This document shows positions 8,308-16,394 of a DNA stretch of 64,000 nucleotides, in pieces. The notes below the pieces were generated by a model. It saw nothing but the letters and a program-made list of their open reading frames with translations. It did no database searches and was not told where the DNA came from. A program made the position numbers and the translations under genes. Where the stretch lies: assembly GCA_000993615.1 (NCBI GenBank), contig LBWM01000001.1:87970-151969 (forward strand), read 5' to 3'. Numbering within the stretch: the first letter of the stretch is position 1; the number at the start of each line of letters is the position of its first letter. This DNA is from Candidatus Peregrinibacteria bacterium GW2011_GWF2_39_17. Lineage in GTDB: Bacteria > Patescibacteriota > Gracilibacteria > UBA1369 > UBA12473.

Positions 8308-10140
8308 ATGGAGGAATCCTTTGATAAAATTGCAGTTATTGATTTTGGTAGTCAATTCGCTCATCTTTTGGCTAATCGAATTCGAAGATTGAAAGTTTAT
8401 TCCGAAATTTTGCCTTCTGATGTGTCAATTGAGCAATTACGCGCCTATAAGGGAATTATTATTTCCGGCGGACCGGCTTCAGTTAATGCCCCTTCGGCTC
8501 CCACTCTTGATCCGCGGATTTACGATTTAGGTATTCCGATTTTGGGTGTCTGCTATGGTCATCAGCTAACGATGAAACTATTGGGTGGCGAAGTTCAAAA
8601 AGGAGTGGTAGGTGAATATGGATTAACGAAATTTGAGGTCATTAAGAAAGTTGGTATTTTAAAAAATTTAAAACTGCAAACATATCAGGTTTACGCTAGC
8701 CATTTCGATACGGTTTCCAAATTGCCGTCCGGTTTTTCTGTCATCGGTAGTACCCCAGATGATTCTTTTTCCGCCACTGCCAACCTTGCCAAGAATATTT
8801 ACACGGTTCAATTTCATCCTGAAGTAACTCATACGGAGTGCGGATTAAAGATTTTAGACACTTTTGTTGAGCTTACTAGAGCCAAAAGAGATTGGAGTAT
8901 TGAGGCGTTTATTAATCAAGAAATTGCCTCAATTATCGAAAAAGTTGGCGATAAAAAGGTCTTTTTGTTTATCTCTGGTGGGGTGGATTCGTCCGTGGCT
9001 TATATGCTATTGGTCAAAGCCTTAGGAGAAGAAAGAATCTATGCCATGTACGTGGATACTGGCTTTATGCGTCAAGGAGAAACCGAGGAAATTCAACAAT
9101 TTCTACGCCAGGCCGGAGTTAAAAATTTACATGTTTATGATGCCAAAGAGGCCTATTTTAAGGCGCTTAAGGATGTTTACGACCCGGAACAGAAACGCAA
9201 AATTATTGGGGATAAATTTTTAGAAATTCAGCGGCAAGTAGCCAGCGAATTAAAACTTAATTCCGATGAATGGATACTGGGACAGGGCACAATTTATCCG
9301 GATACCATTGAAAGCGGGGGCACTAAAAACGCGGATAAAATCAAAACGCATCACAACCGTGTCCCTGAAATAGAAGCCTTAATCCGCCAAGGGAAAATTA
9401 TTGAGCCGCTTAAGGAATTGTATAAGGATGAAGTGCGCTCCGTAGGTGAAAAACTTGGGTTGCCGGACAAAATGGTACATCGGCATCCTTTCCCTGGTCC
9501 GGGCTTGGCTGTACGCTGTTTATGTTTAGAAGAGCCTTTTCCTGATCCCGAAGCCGAGCAAGTTGAAAAAGCAATCAAGCAGGAATGGAGCCAGGAGCAA
9601 GATTTGCAACCCGTGGTTTTGCCAATCAGAAGTGTGGGCGTGCAGGGTGATGAAAGGACTTATCGACATCCGCTTTTAATTAATCCTATTTTTAAGCACG
9701 AGTGGAATTATTTGCGCGAAATTTCCCCAAAAATCACCAATCGTTTTAAGTCTGTTAATCGGGTAATTTTGCTTGTGGCCACGAAAAACAGCGAAAAGGT
9801 CGAAAGTTTTTCCGTGACCCCTGGTTATTTAACCAAAGAGCGAATTTTAAAACTTCAAAAAGCCGATAAGCTGGTGATGAATTTTATTGAGCAAGAGGAT
9901 TTCGAGAATAAGGTTTGGCAATGCCCAACCGTACTTTTGCCCATTAGTATTAACAGTAAAGGGCAAGAATCCATTGTTTTACGCCCGGTTAGTTCCACTG
10001 AGGCCATGACCGCTAATTTTACGGAATTGGATTTTGAAAAGGTGAGAGAATTGGGAAAAGAAATTTTAGCTATTCCCGGTATTTCCGCGGTGTTTTACGA
10101 CCTTACCAATAAGCCACCGGGGACGATTGAGTGGGAATAA
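8308..10140 (+). CDS. guaA: GMP synthase (glutamine-hydrolysing)
   Basis: Converts XMP to GMP with ATP and glutamine, the last step of guanine nucleotide synthesis. A class I amidotransferase domain (nucleophile C82 in GVCYGHQ, histidine in VQFHPEV) precedes the PP-loop ATPase domain (FISGGVDSS) and the dimerisation domain. At 610 aa it is longer than the about 525-aa E. coli enzyme; the extra length is inside the C-terminal half, as in one known GuaA subgroup. The likely promoter is TAAAAT at about 8274-8279. I looked for a purine riboswitch in the 144-bp leader and saw none. Confidence 0.97.
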   Translation: MEESFDKIAVIDFGSQFAHLLANRIRRLKVYSEILPSDVSIEQLRAYKGIIISGGPASVNAPSAPTLDPRIYDLGIPILGVCYGHQLTMKLLGGEVQKGVVGEYGLTKFEVIKKVGILKNLKLQTYQVYASHFDTVSKLPSGFSVIGSTPDDSFSATANLAKNIYTVQFHPEVTHTECGLKILDTFVELTRAKRDWSIEAFINQEIASIIEKVGDKKVFLFISGGVDSSVAYMLLVKALGEERIYAMYVDTGFMRQGETEEIQQFLRQAGVKNLHVYDAKEAYFKALKDVYDPEQKRKIIGDKFLEIQRQVASELKLNSDEWILGQGTIYPDTIESGGTKNADKIKTHHNRVPEIEALIRQGKIIEPLKELYKDEVRSVGEKLGLPDKMVHRHPFPGPGLAVRCLCLEEPFPDPEAEQVEKAIKQEWSQEQDLQPVVLPIRSVGVQGDERTYRHPLLINPIFKHEWNYLREISPKITNRFKSVNRVILLVATKNSEKVESFSVTPGYLTKERILKLQKADKLVMNFIEQEDFENKVWQCPTVLLPISINSKGQESIVLRPVSSTEAMTANFTELDFEKVRELGKEILAIPGISAVFYDLTNKPPGTIEWE

Positions 10141-10208
10141 AGAAATTTTCTTGACTTCCAAGGATAATCTAAGTAAAAATTATTCCTTATCTTTTTAAAT
10201 TTAGAATT

Positions 10209-10691
10209 ATGGGATATAAATCTAAAGATTCTCCGGATTCGAGAGATGTCCCTGATGAAATATGTCAGGTATTTAAAAAAGCCGCACAATCTCAATTTGA
10301 TTTGTACGATTTGTTAAGACATGTAGCCATCTCGGTTTTTGATAGCAATGACGAAGTAGAAAGGGCTATGGTTGAGGGGCAGGAAAATCCTAGGTTTAGT
10401 TATCTCTTACGTGAGGGAATTTTAGCGAAATCTGAAATTGATACAGTCCTTACTTGGGTTTTTGATGGCAATGTTCAATATTCCCAGGATTCAGGTTTAG
10501 TCTTTAGGAAAAGTAGCTGGGGTTTAAGCGATTTTGCTTTTGATCGATTAGCTAAGTTGGGGACTATGGGAACAGATGTTCCCGATGCAGACGCGCCCGC
10601 ATTAGCTACAGCAAGGTCTGATTTCTCAGGCGAAATACTAATAGTTGTTGCAGCCAACGAAGCACCCGAAAAAGAGTCTGAATCCCTATAA
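10209..10691 (+). CDS. hypothetical protein, 160 aa
   Basis: Unrecognised soluble protein with an acidic, helical N-terminal half, a WVFDGN/WGLSDFAFDRLAKLG central part and an Ala-rich C-terminus ending in an acidic tail. There is no signal peptide or TM segment. The leader is AT-rich and ends AATTATG without a Shine-Dalgarno, like other single-gene orphans in this window. Its stop overlaps the stop of the PAP2-kinase gene on the other strand by 6 bp. Confidence 0.6.
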   Translation: MGYKSKDSPDSRDVPDEICQVFKKAAQSQFDLYDLLRHVAISVFDSNDEVERAMVEGQENPRFSYLLREGILAKSEIDTVLTWVFDGNVQYSQDSGLVFRKSSWGLSDFAFDRLAKLGTMGTDVPDADAPALATARSDFSGEILIVVAANEAPEKESESL

Positions 10692-11825
10692 CCATACCAT
10701 TACTCCTCCGGCCACGAGCGGGACTAGAACATTGTCATCGAGTTCAATGCCGATTTTTAGATCCCAGGTTTCTACGAATAAGGCCGCAGCGCTAGCCAAA
10801 AAAGCCGTAGTAAACGGCACAAAAAAGAAGGCAGCCAAAGACGCGGCTCCGATTCCCATCAAGGCGCCTTCTAGGGTTTTTTTTCGATTGTAGGGAAGAT
10901 AAATTTTTCCCAAATAGCGTCCTAAAATATTCGTTGTAGAATCACCTATGGCCATGATTGCAATTGCGGCTAAGGCTATGGTTTTTGGGAAAAGAAGTAT
11001 GCTCAAAAGCGCTCCGAGCACCATGTAAAAAGAACCTCTTCCCGGAAAAGTTTTGCAATGTTTTGGTCGCTCAAAATAAGCCAAAAGATTTTTAATAATC
11101 GGAATTTCGAAACGCAACGAGAGTAAAGATAAAAATCCACCTAAAATTAAAACCCAAAGCAGCATCCTGGGCGAAATTAAATCAAGATAATTAAGAAAAA
11201 TAATTCCAACCCCAATAACTGCATGTCCGATTTGTCGGCGCAGTTCAAATTCGTCTTTAATATGAGTTTGCAACCAAAGCGTTATTTTATATTTATTTTC
11301 TAGATATAAAATTAAATACCCTAGGCCATATCCCAAAAATGCCCCGCCAAGCACGTCGCTGACGTAATGAACTCCCACATAAACTCGACTCCAACCAATT
11401 AAAATTGCAAATAAAAACCACATCCAGCGATAGCGGCGTAATCTGCCTGTAAAAAAAGGCAAAGCTGAAAACACAAAAGCCGTGTGCATGCTGGGGAAGG
11501 AAAATCCTTCGGCTGTTTTTAAGGCTATAATATTCCAGGTTTCGTAAGGTCGAGGGGAGGCAAAAACCCATTTTAACAAAAAACTTGCCTCTAGTGATGA
11601 TAAAAAGGTAAGAGTTATTAAGATAAACGATTCCGTTAGTTTTTTATCCAGAAGCATAATAAAAAAAAGAATTACGCCAAAAAGCAGCCCAAAATCAGTC
11701 AAAAACAGCATCCAGGGATTAAGCCAAGGCATGCGGTGCTCCGTAATTCCAGACAGCAAAGAATGATCTAAGAAAAAAGATAGTATGAGGGCGCAAAACG
11801 ACAAAGTCACTAAATTTTTTTTCAT
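10686..11825 (-). CDS. fusion: PAP2 lipid phosphatase + CTP-dependent polyprenol/dolichol-kinase-like domain
   Basis: A polytopic membrane protein of 379 aa made of two opposed activities. Residues 1-170 are a PAP2 phosphatase with all three motifs: K85-x6-RP (KWVFASPRP), PSMH (111-114) and SR-x5-H-x3-D (S146, R147, H153, D157). Residues about 195-379 resemble the SEC59/DGK1/phytol kinase family of CTP-dependent lipid kinases, with RRQIGHAVIG, AIGDSTTNILGRYLGK (292-307) and KKTLEG (315-320). Inference: it recycles an isoprenoid carrier, dephosphorylating the diphosphate and rephosphorylating free alcohol. The MEP genes and murI nearby suit that role. A diacylglycerol or phytol substrate is possible. 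The ORF is continuous, with no sign of frameshift. Confidence 0.85.
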   Translation of the reverse strand: MKKNLVTLSFCALILSFFLDHSLLSGITEHRMPWLNPWMLFLTDFGLLFGVILFFIMLLDKKLTESFILITLTFLSSLEASFLLKWVFASPRPYETWNIIALKTAEGFSFPSMHTAFVFSALPFFTGRLRRYRWMWFLFAILIGWSRVYVGVHYVSDVLGGAFLGYGLGYLILYLENKYKITLWLQTHIKDEFELRRQIGHAVIGVGIIFLNYLDLISPRMLLWVLILGGFLSLLSLRFEIPIIKNLLAYFERPKHCKTFPGRGSFYMVLGALLSILLFPKTIALAAIAIMAIGDSTTNILGRYLGKIYLPYNRKKTLEGALMGIGAASLAAFFFVPFTTAFLASAAALFVETWDLKIGIELDDNVLVPLVAGGVMVWL

Positions 11826-11845
11826 GAGTCTATTTTATGACAAAA

Positions 11846-12664
11846 TTAACCCATCTGCACTTTTTCTACTTCGGTAATTGGTTTGCCGAAAAAACGCGAT
11901 CCCAAATTTTTAAATTTATCCACATCCCCTGTAGTCATAAAGTGAATTTTTCCCTGTAAATTTTGGGTTAAAATTTTTTCGATTTCCGGATGGCGTTTTA
12001 AATAGTTTTCTAGACTTGAGGCTACTACAAGTCCGGTGTCCGGAATCGCAACTTGTTTATTCATAACTTGTCTAAATTGTTTTTGCATCAGCGGATAATG
12101 GGTACATCCCAAAATTAAGGTGTCAATGTGGCACGATTTAAGAGGTCGTAAATATTTGCGTAGAATCATCTTAGCTTCTGGCTTTTGTTCCCAGCCCTCT
12201 TCAATAAAAGGTACCAACAAAGGACAAGCCTGTGCGTAAATTTTACTACCTGGACGCAATTTTTTTAATTCATGGTTATAGGCCTCGGAATTAATCGTGG
12301 CTCGCGTTCCCACAATTCCAAAATTCCCATTTTTGCTGATTTTTACGGCTTTTTCCGCTAGTGGGAAAATTACTCCCAGGATTTTTTTATCTGTTATTTG
12401 CGGTTGACGCAGATAATCTTCTTGTAATTGACGAAGAGCCACGGCCGAAACCGTATTACACGCCATAATAATTAAACGCACGCCTCGTCCAAATAAAAAG
12501 TCCACCGCTTGCCTGGAATAGGTCAAAATTGTCTCTTTATCATGCCCCCCATAAGGCGCCCGAGCGCTATCACCCAGATAAAGATATTTGTATTGCGGTA
12601 ACTTAGAAGCAAGCGCTTTTAGCACAGTTAATCCGCCATACCCTGAGTCAAAAATTCCAATCAT
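11846..12664 (-). CDS. murI: glutamate racemase
   Basis: Makes D-glutamate for peptidoglycan. The two catalytic cysteines are in MACNTVS (C69) and LGCTHYPL, with the N-terminal FDSGYGGLTVLK and YLGDSARAPYG motifs. Length 272 aa is standard. It ends 20 bp upstream of the PAP2-kinase fusion on the same strand, so the two are very likely co-transcribed, tying the fusion to cell-wall synthesis. Confidence 0.97.
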   Translation of the reverse strand: MIGIFDSGYGGLTVLKALASKLPQYKYLYLGDSARAPYGGHDKETILTYSRQAVDFLFGRGVRLIIMACNTVSAVALRQLQEDYLRQPQITDKKILGVIFPLAEKAVKISKNGNFGIVGTRATINSEAYNHELKKLRPGSKIYAQACPLLVPFIEEGWEQKPEAKMILRKYLRPLKSCHIDTLILGCTHYPLMQKQFRQVMNKQVAIPDTGLVVASSLENYLKRHPEIEKILTQNLQGKIHFMTTGDVDKFKNLGSRFFGKPITEVEKVQMG

Positions 12665-12801
12665 ATCTCAACTCTATCACATTTAGTGGCTATAAGGAGA
12701 AAGTCTACAGCTCAAAGTATTGCTCAAAATACTAAATTATGTTAAAATATTAAGATAGTTTAAAACTAAAAATAAAAGCCTTAAATTTACCCACTTGTTT
12801 T

Positions 12802-13566
12802 ATGGATTTACAGTCCGCCATTCGGCTTGTTGAGGAAAGTCCAAATTATGATGAGTTTTCTAAGATAAAAAAAATTTTCAAGGATCGCATTGAGGATCTA
12901 AAGGAAACTGATTTTACAGAAAAAGGGATCTGCTATTATTATTTATTGCGAATTGTTTTGCGTTCCCATTTAATGTACGAAACCGAAGAATGTCGTACCT
13001 ATTTAGAGGGTATGGACAAGGAATTTAGAGGACAATTTGAAAAATATCAGAAAGATTTTAAGAAATTTGATCGCAATGAAATTTTTGATTTTTTTAAATT
13101 AATGGAGCGTTCTTACGGTTCTCTGGAAATTATTTTTAGGAAAAAGGATTTCTTTGAAGAAGAAAAATATGCATATCAGCAAAAAATGTGGTACCGGCAG
13201 CAAAAATTTTGGACTCAAAGAAGAATTTGGAGCTGGTTTGAATATGCTTTTTTGGGTGCAACCTCAAGTTACGGAAATAGCTTTATTAGGTGGGGTCTCA
13301 CGGCTTTCGTTTTTGCAATAAGCATGGCGGGTATTTATTATTTAAGTGATTTAAGTAAGACCCATGAATCCATGCGTATTGTAGCTTCGGCGTCTCTTTC
13401 CCACTGGTATGATTATGTTTATTTTTCAGTTGTGACGTTAACTAGCTTGGGAATTGGAGATTTTGTACCTCGTGTGCTTGTGGATAAAATGTTAGTTTCC
13501 GCGGAAGTCTTTTTTGGGTTTATTATGCTGGGAATTTTTATTAGCTTGATTCAAAAAAAGATGTGA
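12802..13566 (+). CDS. two-TM potassium-channel-like protein with helical N-terminal domain
   Basis: Residues 1-145 are charged, helical and cytoplasmic. Two TM helices follow (about 165-180 and 230-250), flanking a pore-loop: YDYVYFSVVTLTSLGIGDFVP. The selectivity filter is SLGIGD instead of TVGYGD, so ion preference is uncertain. This is the Ion_trans_2 architecture, TM-pore-TM; the N-terminal module is not one I recognise and could be a sensor. It is divergent from murI, with a TTAAAAT -10-like box about 60 bp upstream. Confidence 0.8.
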   Translation: MDLQSAIRLVEESPNYDEFSKIKKIFKDRIEDLKETDFTEKGICYYYLLRIVLRSHLMYETEECRTYLEGMDKEFRGQFEKYQKDFKKFDRNEIFDFFKLMERSYGSLEIIFRKKDFFEEEKYAYQQKMWYRQQKFWTQRRIWSWFEYAFLGATSSYGNSFIRWGLTAFVFAISMAGIYYLSDLSKTHESMRIVASASLSHWYDYVYFSVVTLTSLGIGDFVPRVLVDKMLVSAEVFFGFIMLGIFISLIQKKM

Positions 13567-13600
13567 TGTGAAATTGCAATGGACTTTTGCCGATGCCTGT

Positions 13601-14227
13601 TTACGTTCCAAATAAAATCAGTGATTTTGTAATCACAAAAATATTACTCAATAATTTCCATAAAATAGAAACTCCGAATAAATTTTGTAAAATAAAAGTA
13701 TCAACCAAAATCACCGCGATAAAATATTTAACTCCATTCATTAAAAAATGCTGATATGCGCCGTAATATTGCTGCGGGATAAAAATGCCGATAATTTTAG
13801 ATCCGTCCAAGGGAGGCAGGGGAATTAAATTAAAAATAGCTAAAATCAGGTTTAAATCGAAAATAGCCCCAAATAATTGGGCTAGAGCCGGGCTTGTCCC
13901 TTGCAGAGAAACATATTTATAGGGCAAGGAAATGGCTAAAGCTAGAAGAATATTTGAAACTGGGCCGGCCAGAGAGACTAAGGCCGAATCTCTCTTGGGG
14001 TGATAAAGGTTATTGGAATTTACCGGAACCGGCTTGCCCCAACCTAATCCCACCAAAAAAAGCATAATTGTGCCAAAAAGATCCAAATGAGCTAAGGGGT
14101 TAAGGGTCATTCGTCCGTGATATTTGGCCGTTGGATCACCAAAATAATTGGCCGCAAACGCATGAGAAAATTCATGAATCGTGATGGCTATAACTAAGGC
14201 GATAATAAAATAAATATCAATTCCCAT
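13601..14227 (-). CDS. site-2-protease-like M50 membrane metallopeptidase
   Basis: A 208-aa polytopic protein with the zinc motif HEFSH (H18, E19, H22) in the first TM helix and the second motif NLIPLPPLDG with the third metal ligand. This is the compact YwhC/rhomboid-sized M50B subgroup without a PDZ domain. Such enzymes cleave membrane-embedded substrates; the target is not indicated here. It converges on the channel-like gene with a 34-bp gap and is divergent from the SLH metalloprotease. Confidence 0.88.
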   Translation of the reverse strand: MGIDIYFIIALVIAITIHEFSHAFAANYFGDPTAKYHGRMTLNPLAHLDLFGTIMLFLVGLGWGKPVPVNSNNLYHPKRDSALVSLAGPVSNILLALAISLPYKYVSLQGTSPALAQLFGAIFDLNLILAIFNLIPLPPLDGSKIIGIFIPQQYYGAYQHFLMNGVKYFIAVILVDTFILQNLFGVSILWKLLSNIFVITKSLILFGT

Positions 14228-14391
14228 TGGCTTTCAGTATATCATAAAATACGGCAGCTAAGATTTTTGTCCCCTCGCAAAAAACCATTTTTTCTTAATT
14301 AAGAAGACCTTATAAAAAAGCTCAAAAGATGTTAATATTTTATTACTCTTATAGTGCTACTTCCTTTTTTAAAGTTTTTTAATTCGCGTAA

Positions 14392-16320
14392 ATGAGCCTT
14401 AAATTACCCCTTTTTTGCGTCAAAACTCTTTTATTTTTTTCGTTTTTATTTATCGGAAGTTTGATTGATAGCCAGGCAACAGTTTATGCTGGTGTTTATG
14501 ATTCAAATTATACCCTGGAAACCGAACATTTCGTAATTGCTTATGAATATACGGAAACGCAGGATCAAGCTCAAAAAACCGCTGATGAGCTTGAAAATAT
14601 CATTTGGGAAAAAGAAATTAATGATTTGGGCTTTAAAAGTCCCTTGAGGCACCAAGGTGATAAATTTCGAGTCTATATTGACGATAACAACGAGGCAATA
14701 AAAAACCCTAAAGTTCTAGGTGTAACAGTGGCGTCTAGCGACGGTGAAATTTATATTGCGGTTTCTGAAAGCATTACGGACTGGAATACTTATATCGATA
14801 CCCTGGCTCACGAATTTTTTCATGTTATTCAATATCGTTATTTGAGTCCAGATGGTGCTAGTTTTCAAGGCGCACCTTCTTCTAGTTTTGAATCTGGGGC
14901 AGTGTGGATAGAAAGCAAGGTTTATCCTGAGATTGATGATTACGCTTCTTATATGAATGTTTTTTTAACCCAGCCAAACGGGTCGATTTTTTTAGGAGCA
15001 CGACCCGGATTATCTTATTGGGAATATTCCTTATCGATCTGGGTTGAATGGGTTCAGGAAAATTTAGGAACACACGTTGTCAATAATTTTTGGCAAGAAT
15101 TATATACTCTTTCTACTCAAGAATACGATATAACCAACTCTTTTTATCCTTATTTAGTTTATAACCGAATTATTTCTTGGGAAAACCACACTTTGTTGGA
15201 ACTTTTTCATAAATTCACTATTGCGAATCTCAATACAGATCAAAATTACGCCATTGGTAAAAATCTAAACGATGTTGTTCCTATTACAACTTACAACGCC
15301 TACCCGGTCTTAAATACTGGTACTAACTACGTTTCTTTATTTGGTAGTCGCTATTTTAATTTTTATCCTGAAAGCTCAACCGGTAATTTGAAGTTTACCC
15401 TTACTGGCGATCCTTTGGTTGGGTATTTAATTAGTTTGGTACCCCTTGATTCCACTGGAAAAATTTTACACGAGAAGGTAGTCACAAAATTAGTAACGGT
15501 TGGAAGTAGTACGGGTACTATTATTCTGGAAAATGCCCAACAATACAGTAAAATTATCGGGATTGTTTCTCCTGTTGATTATCAATTTTCGGATCTAGAT
15601 TTGAGTACGGAAATTTTCCAGATAGATAAAACTTTTTCTTTTGAGGCGGATTGGGTTACCGAAGCGCCGGAGAAGATTATTTTAGATAAAGTTACTATCC
15701 CTACGATTTCCCCATATCCCGATCTTTCTACTACCCACAAAAATTATAAGGCTATTACCTACTTAACAGCTAAAAAAGTTCTTCAGGGTTATCCGGATGG
15801 TACTTTTGGGCCAGATAAAAGTATTAATCGGGCTGAGTTTTTTAAAATTGTAGTGGCTTCTTTAAATATTAATATTGATGCGCAAATTTATAATAATTGT
15901 TATCCTGATGTTCATGAGGAATGGTTTGCCCCCTATATTTGCTATGGAACGGAGCAAGGTTGGATTCAGGGCTATCCAGATGGTACCTTTAAGCCTGAAC
16001 AACCAGTTAACAAAGTTGAGGCCATTAAAATGTTGTTAGAATCCCGCGGAATTTCAATCAGCGATTTAAATCTTCTAGCTTACAATATTCCACCTTATAC
16101 CGATACGCTGACAGACGAGTGGTATTATCCGTATCTTGAAATTGCGTATGGGCTAAAATTATTAGAGGAAACAGGCGAGATGTTTAACCCCGATGCCTAC
16201 CGAAATAGGGCTGAAGTCTCAGAGGAAACTTTTCGTTTAACTACTTTACTAGATGCTCAAAAAGTAACGCCTTATCCTATTTTTTATTGCAGCCTAGTTG
16301 ATGAACAAGTCATTGATTAA
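14392..16320 (+). CDS. secreted SLH-domain zinc metalloprotease-like protein
   Basis: A 642-aa secreted protein. A signal peptide (LLFFSFLFIGSL...) ends near residue 33. The protease-like domain has HEFFH (H140, E141, H144) and a downstream glutamate in VWIES (E174), consistent with a gluzincin active site. The middle (about 330-440) is beta-rich. Three SLH modules close the protein (about 455-625: VLQGYPDGTFGPD, WIQGYPDGTFKPE, then a weaker third). SLH modules bind secondary cell-wall polymers, so it is probably wall-anchored. The second SLH has a cysteine pair (CYPDVHEEWFAPYIC). It is convergent with another SLH gene across a shared terminator. Confidence 0.86.
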   Translation: MSLKLPLFCVKTLLFFSFLFIGSLIDSQATVYAGVYDSNYTLETEHFVIAYEYTETQDQAQKTADELENIIWEKEINDLGFKSPLRHQGDKFRVYIDDNNEAIKNPKVLGVTVASSDGEIYIAVSESITDWNTYIDTLAHEFFHVIQYRYLSPDGASFQGAPSSSFESGAVWIESKVYPEIDDYASYMNVFLTQPNGSIFLGARPGLSYWEYSLSIWVEWVQENLGTHVVNNFWQELYTLSTQEYDITNSFYPYLVYNRIISWENHTLLELFHKFTIANLNTDQNYAIGKNLNDVVPITTYNAYPVLNTGTNYVSLFGSRYFNFYPESSTGNLKFTLTGDPLVGYLISLVPLDSTGKILHEKVVTKLVTVGSSTGTIILENAQQYSKIIGIVSPVDYQFSDLDLSTEIFQIDKTFSFEADWVTEAPEKIILDKVTIPTISPYPDLSTTHKNYKAITYLTAKKVLQGYPDGTFGPDKSINRAEFFKIVVASLNINIDAQIYNNCYPDVHEEWFAPYICYGTEQGWIQGYPDGTFKPEQPVNKVEAIKMLLESRGISISDLNLLAYNIPPYTDTLTDEWYYPYLEIAYGLKLLEETGEMFNPDAYRNRAEVSEETFRLTTLLDAQKVTPYPIFYCSLVDEQVID

Positions 16321-16335
16321 TGGTTGTGGAACAAT

Positions 16336-16365
16336 AAAAAAGGAATCCTCAGGATCCCTTTTTTT
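16336..16365. terminator. bidirectional intrinsic terminator
   Basis: An A-run plus GG and ATCC pair with GGAT, CC and a T-run, giving a hairpin usable from both strands. It lies between the convergent stops of the two SLH genes. Confidence 0.7.
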
Positions 16366-16394
16366 ACTTGATTGCACTCCTTCGTTTAAAAGTT

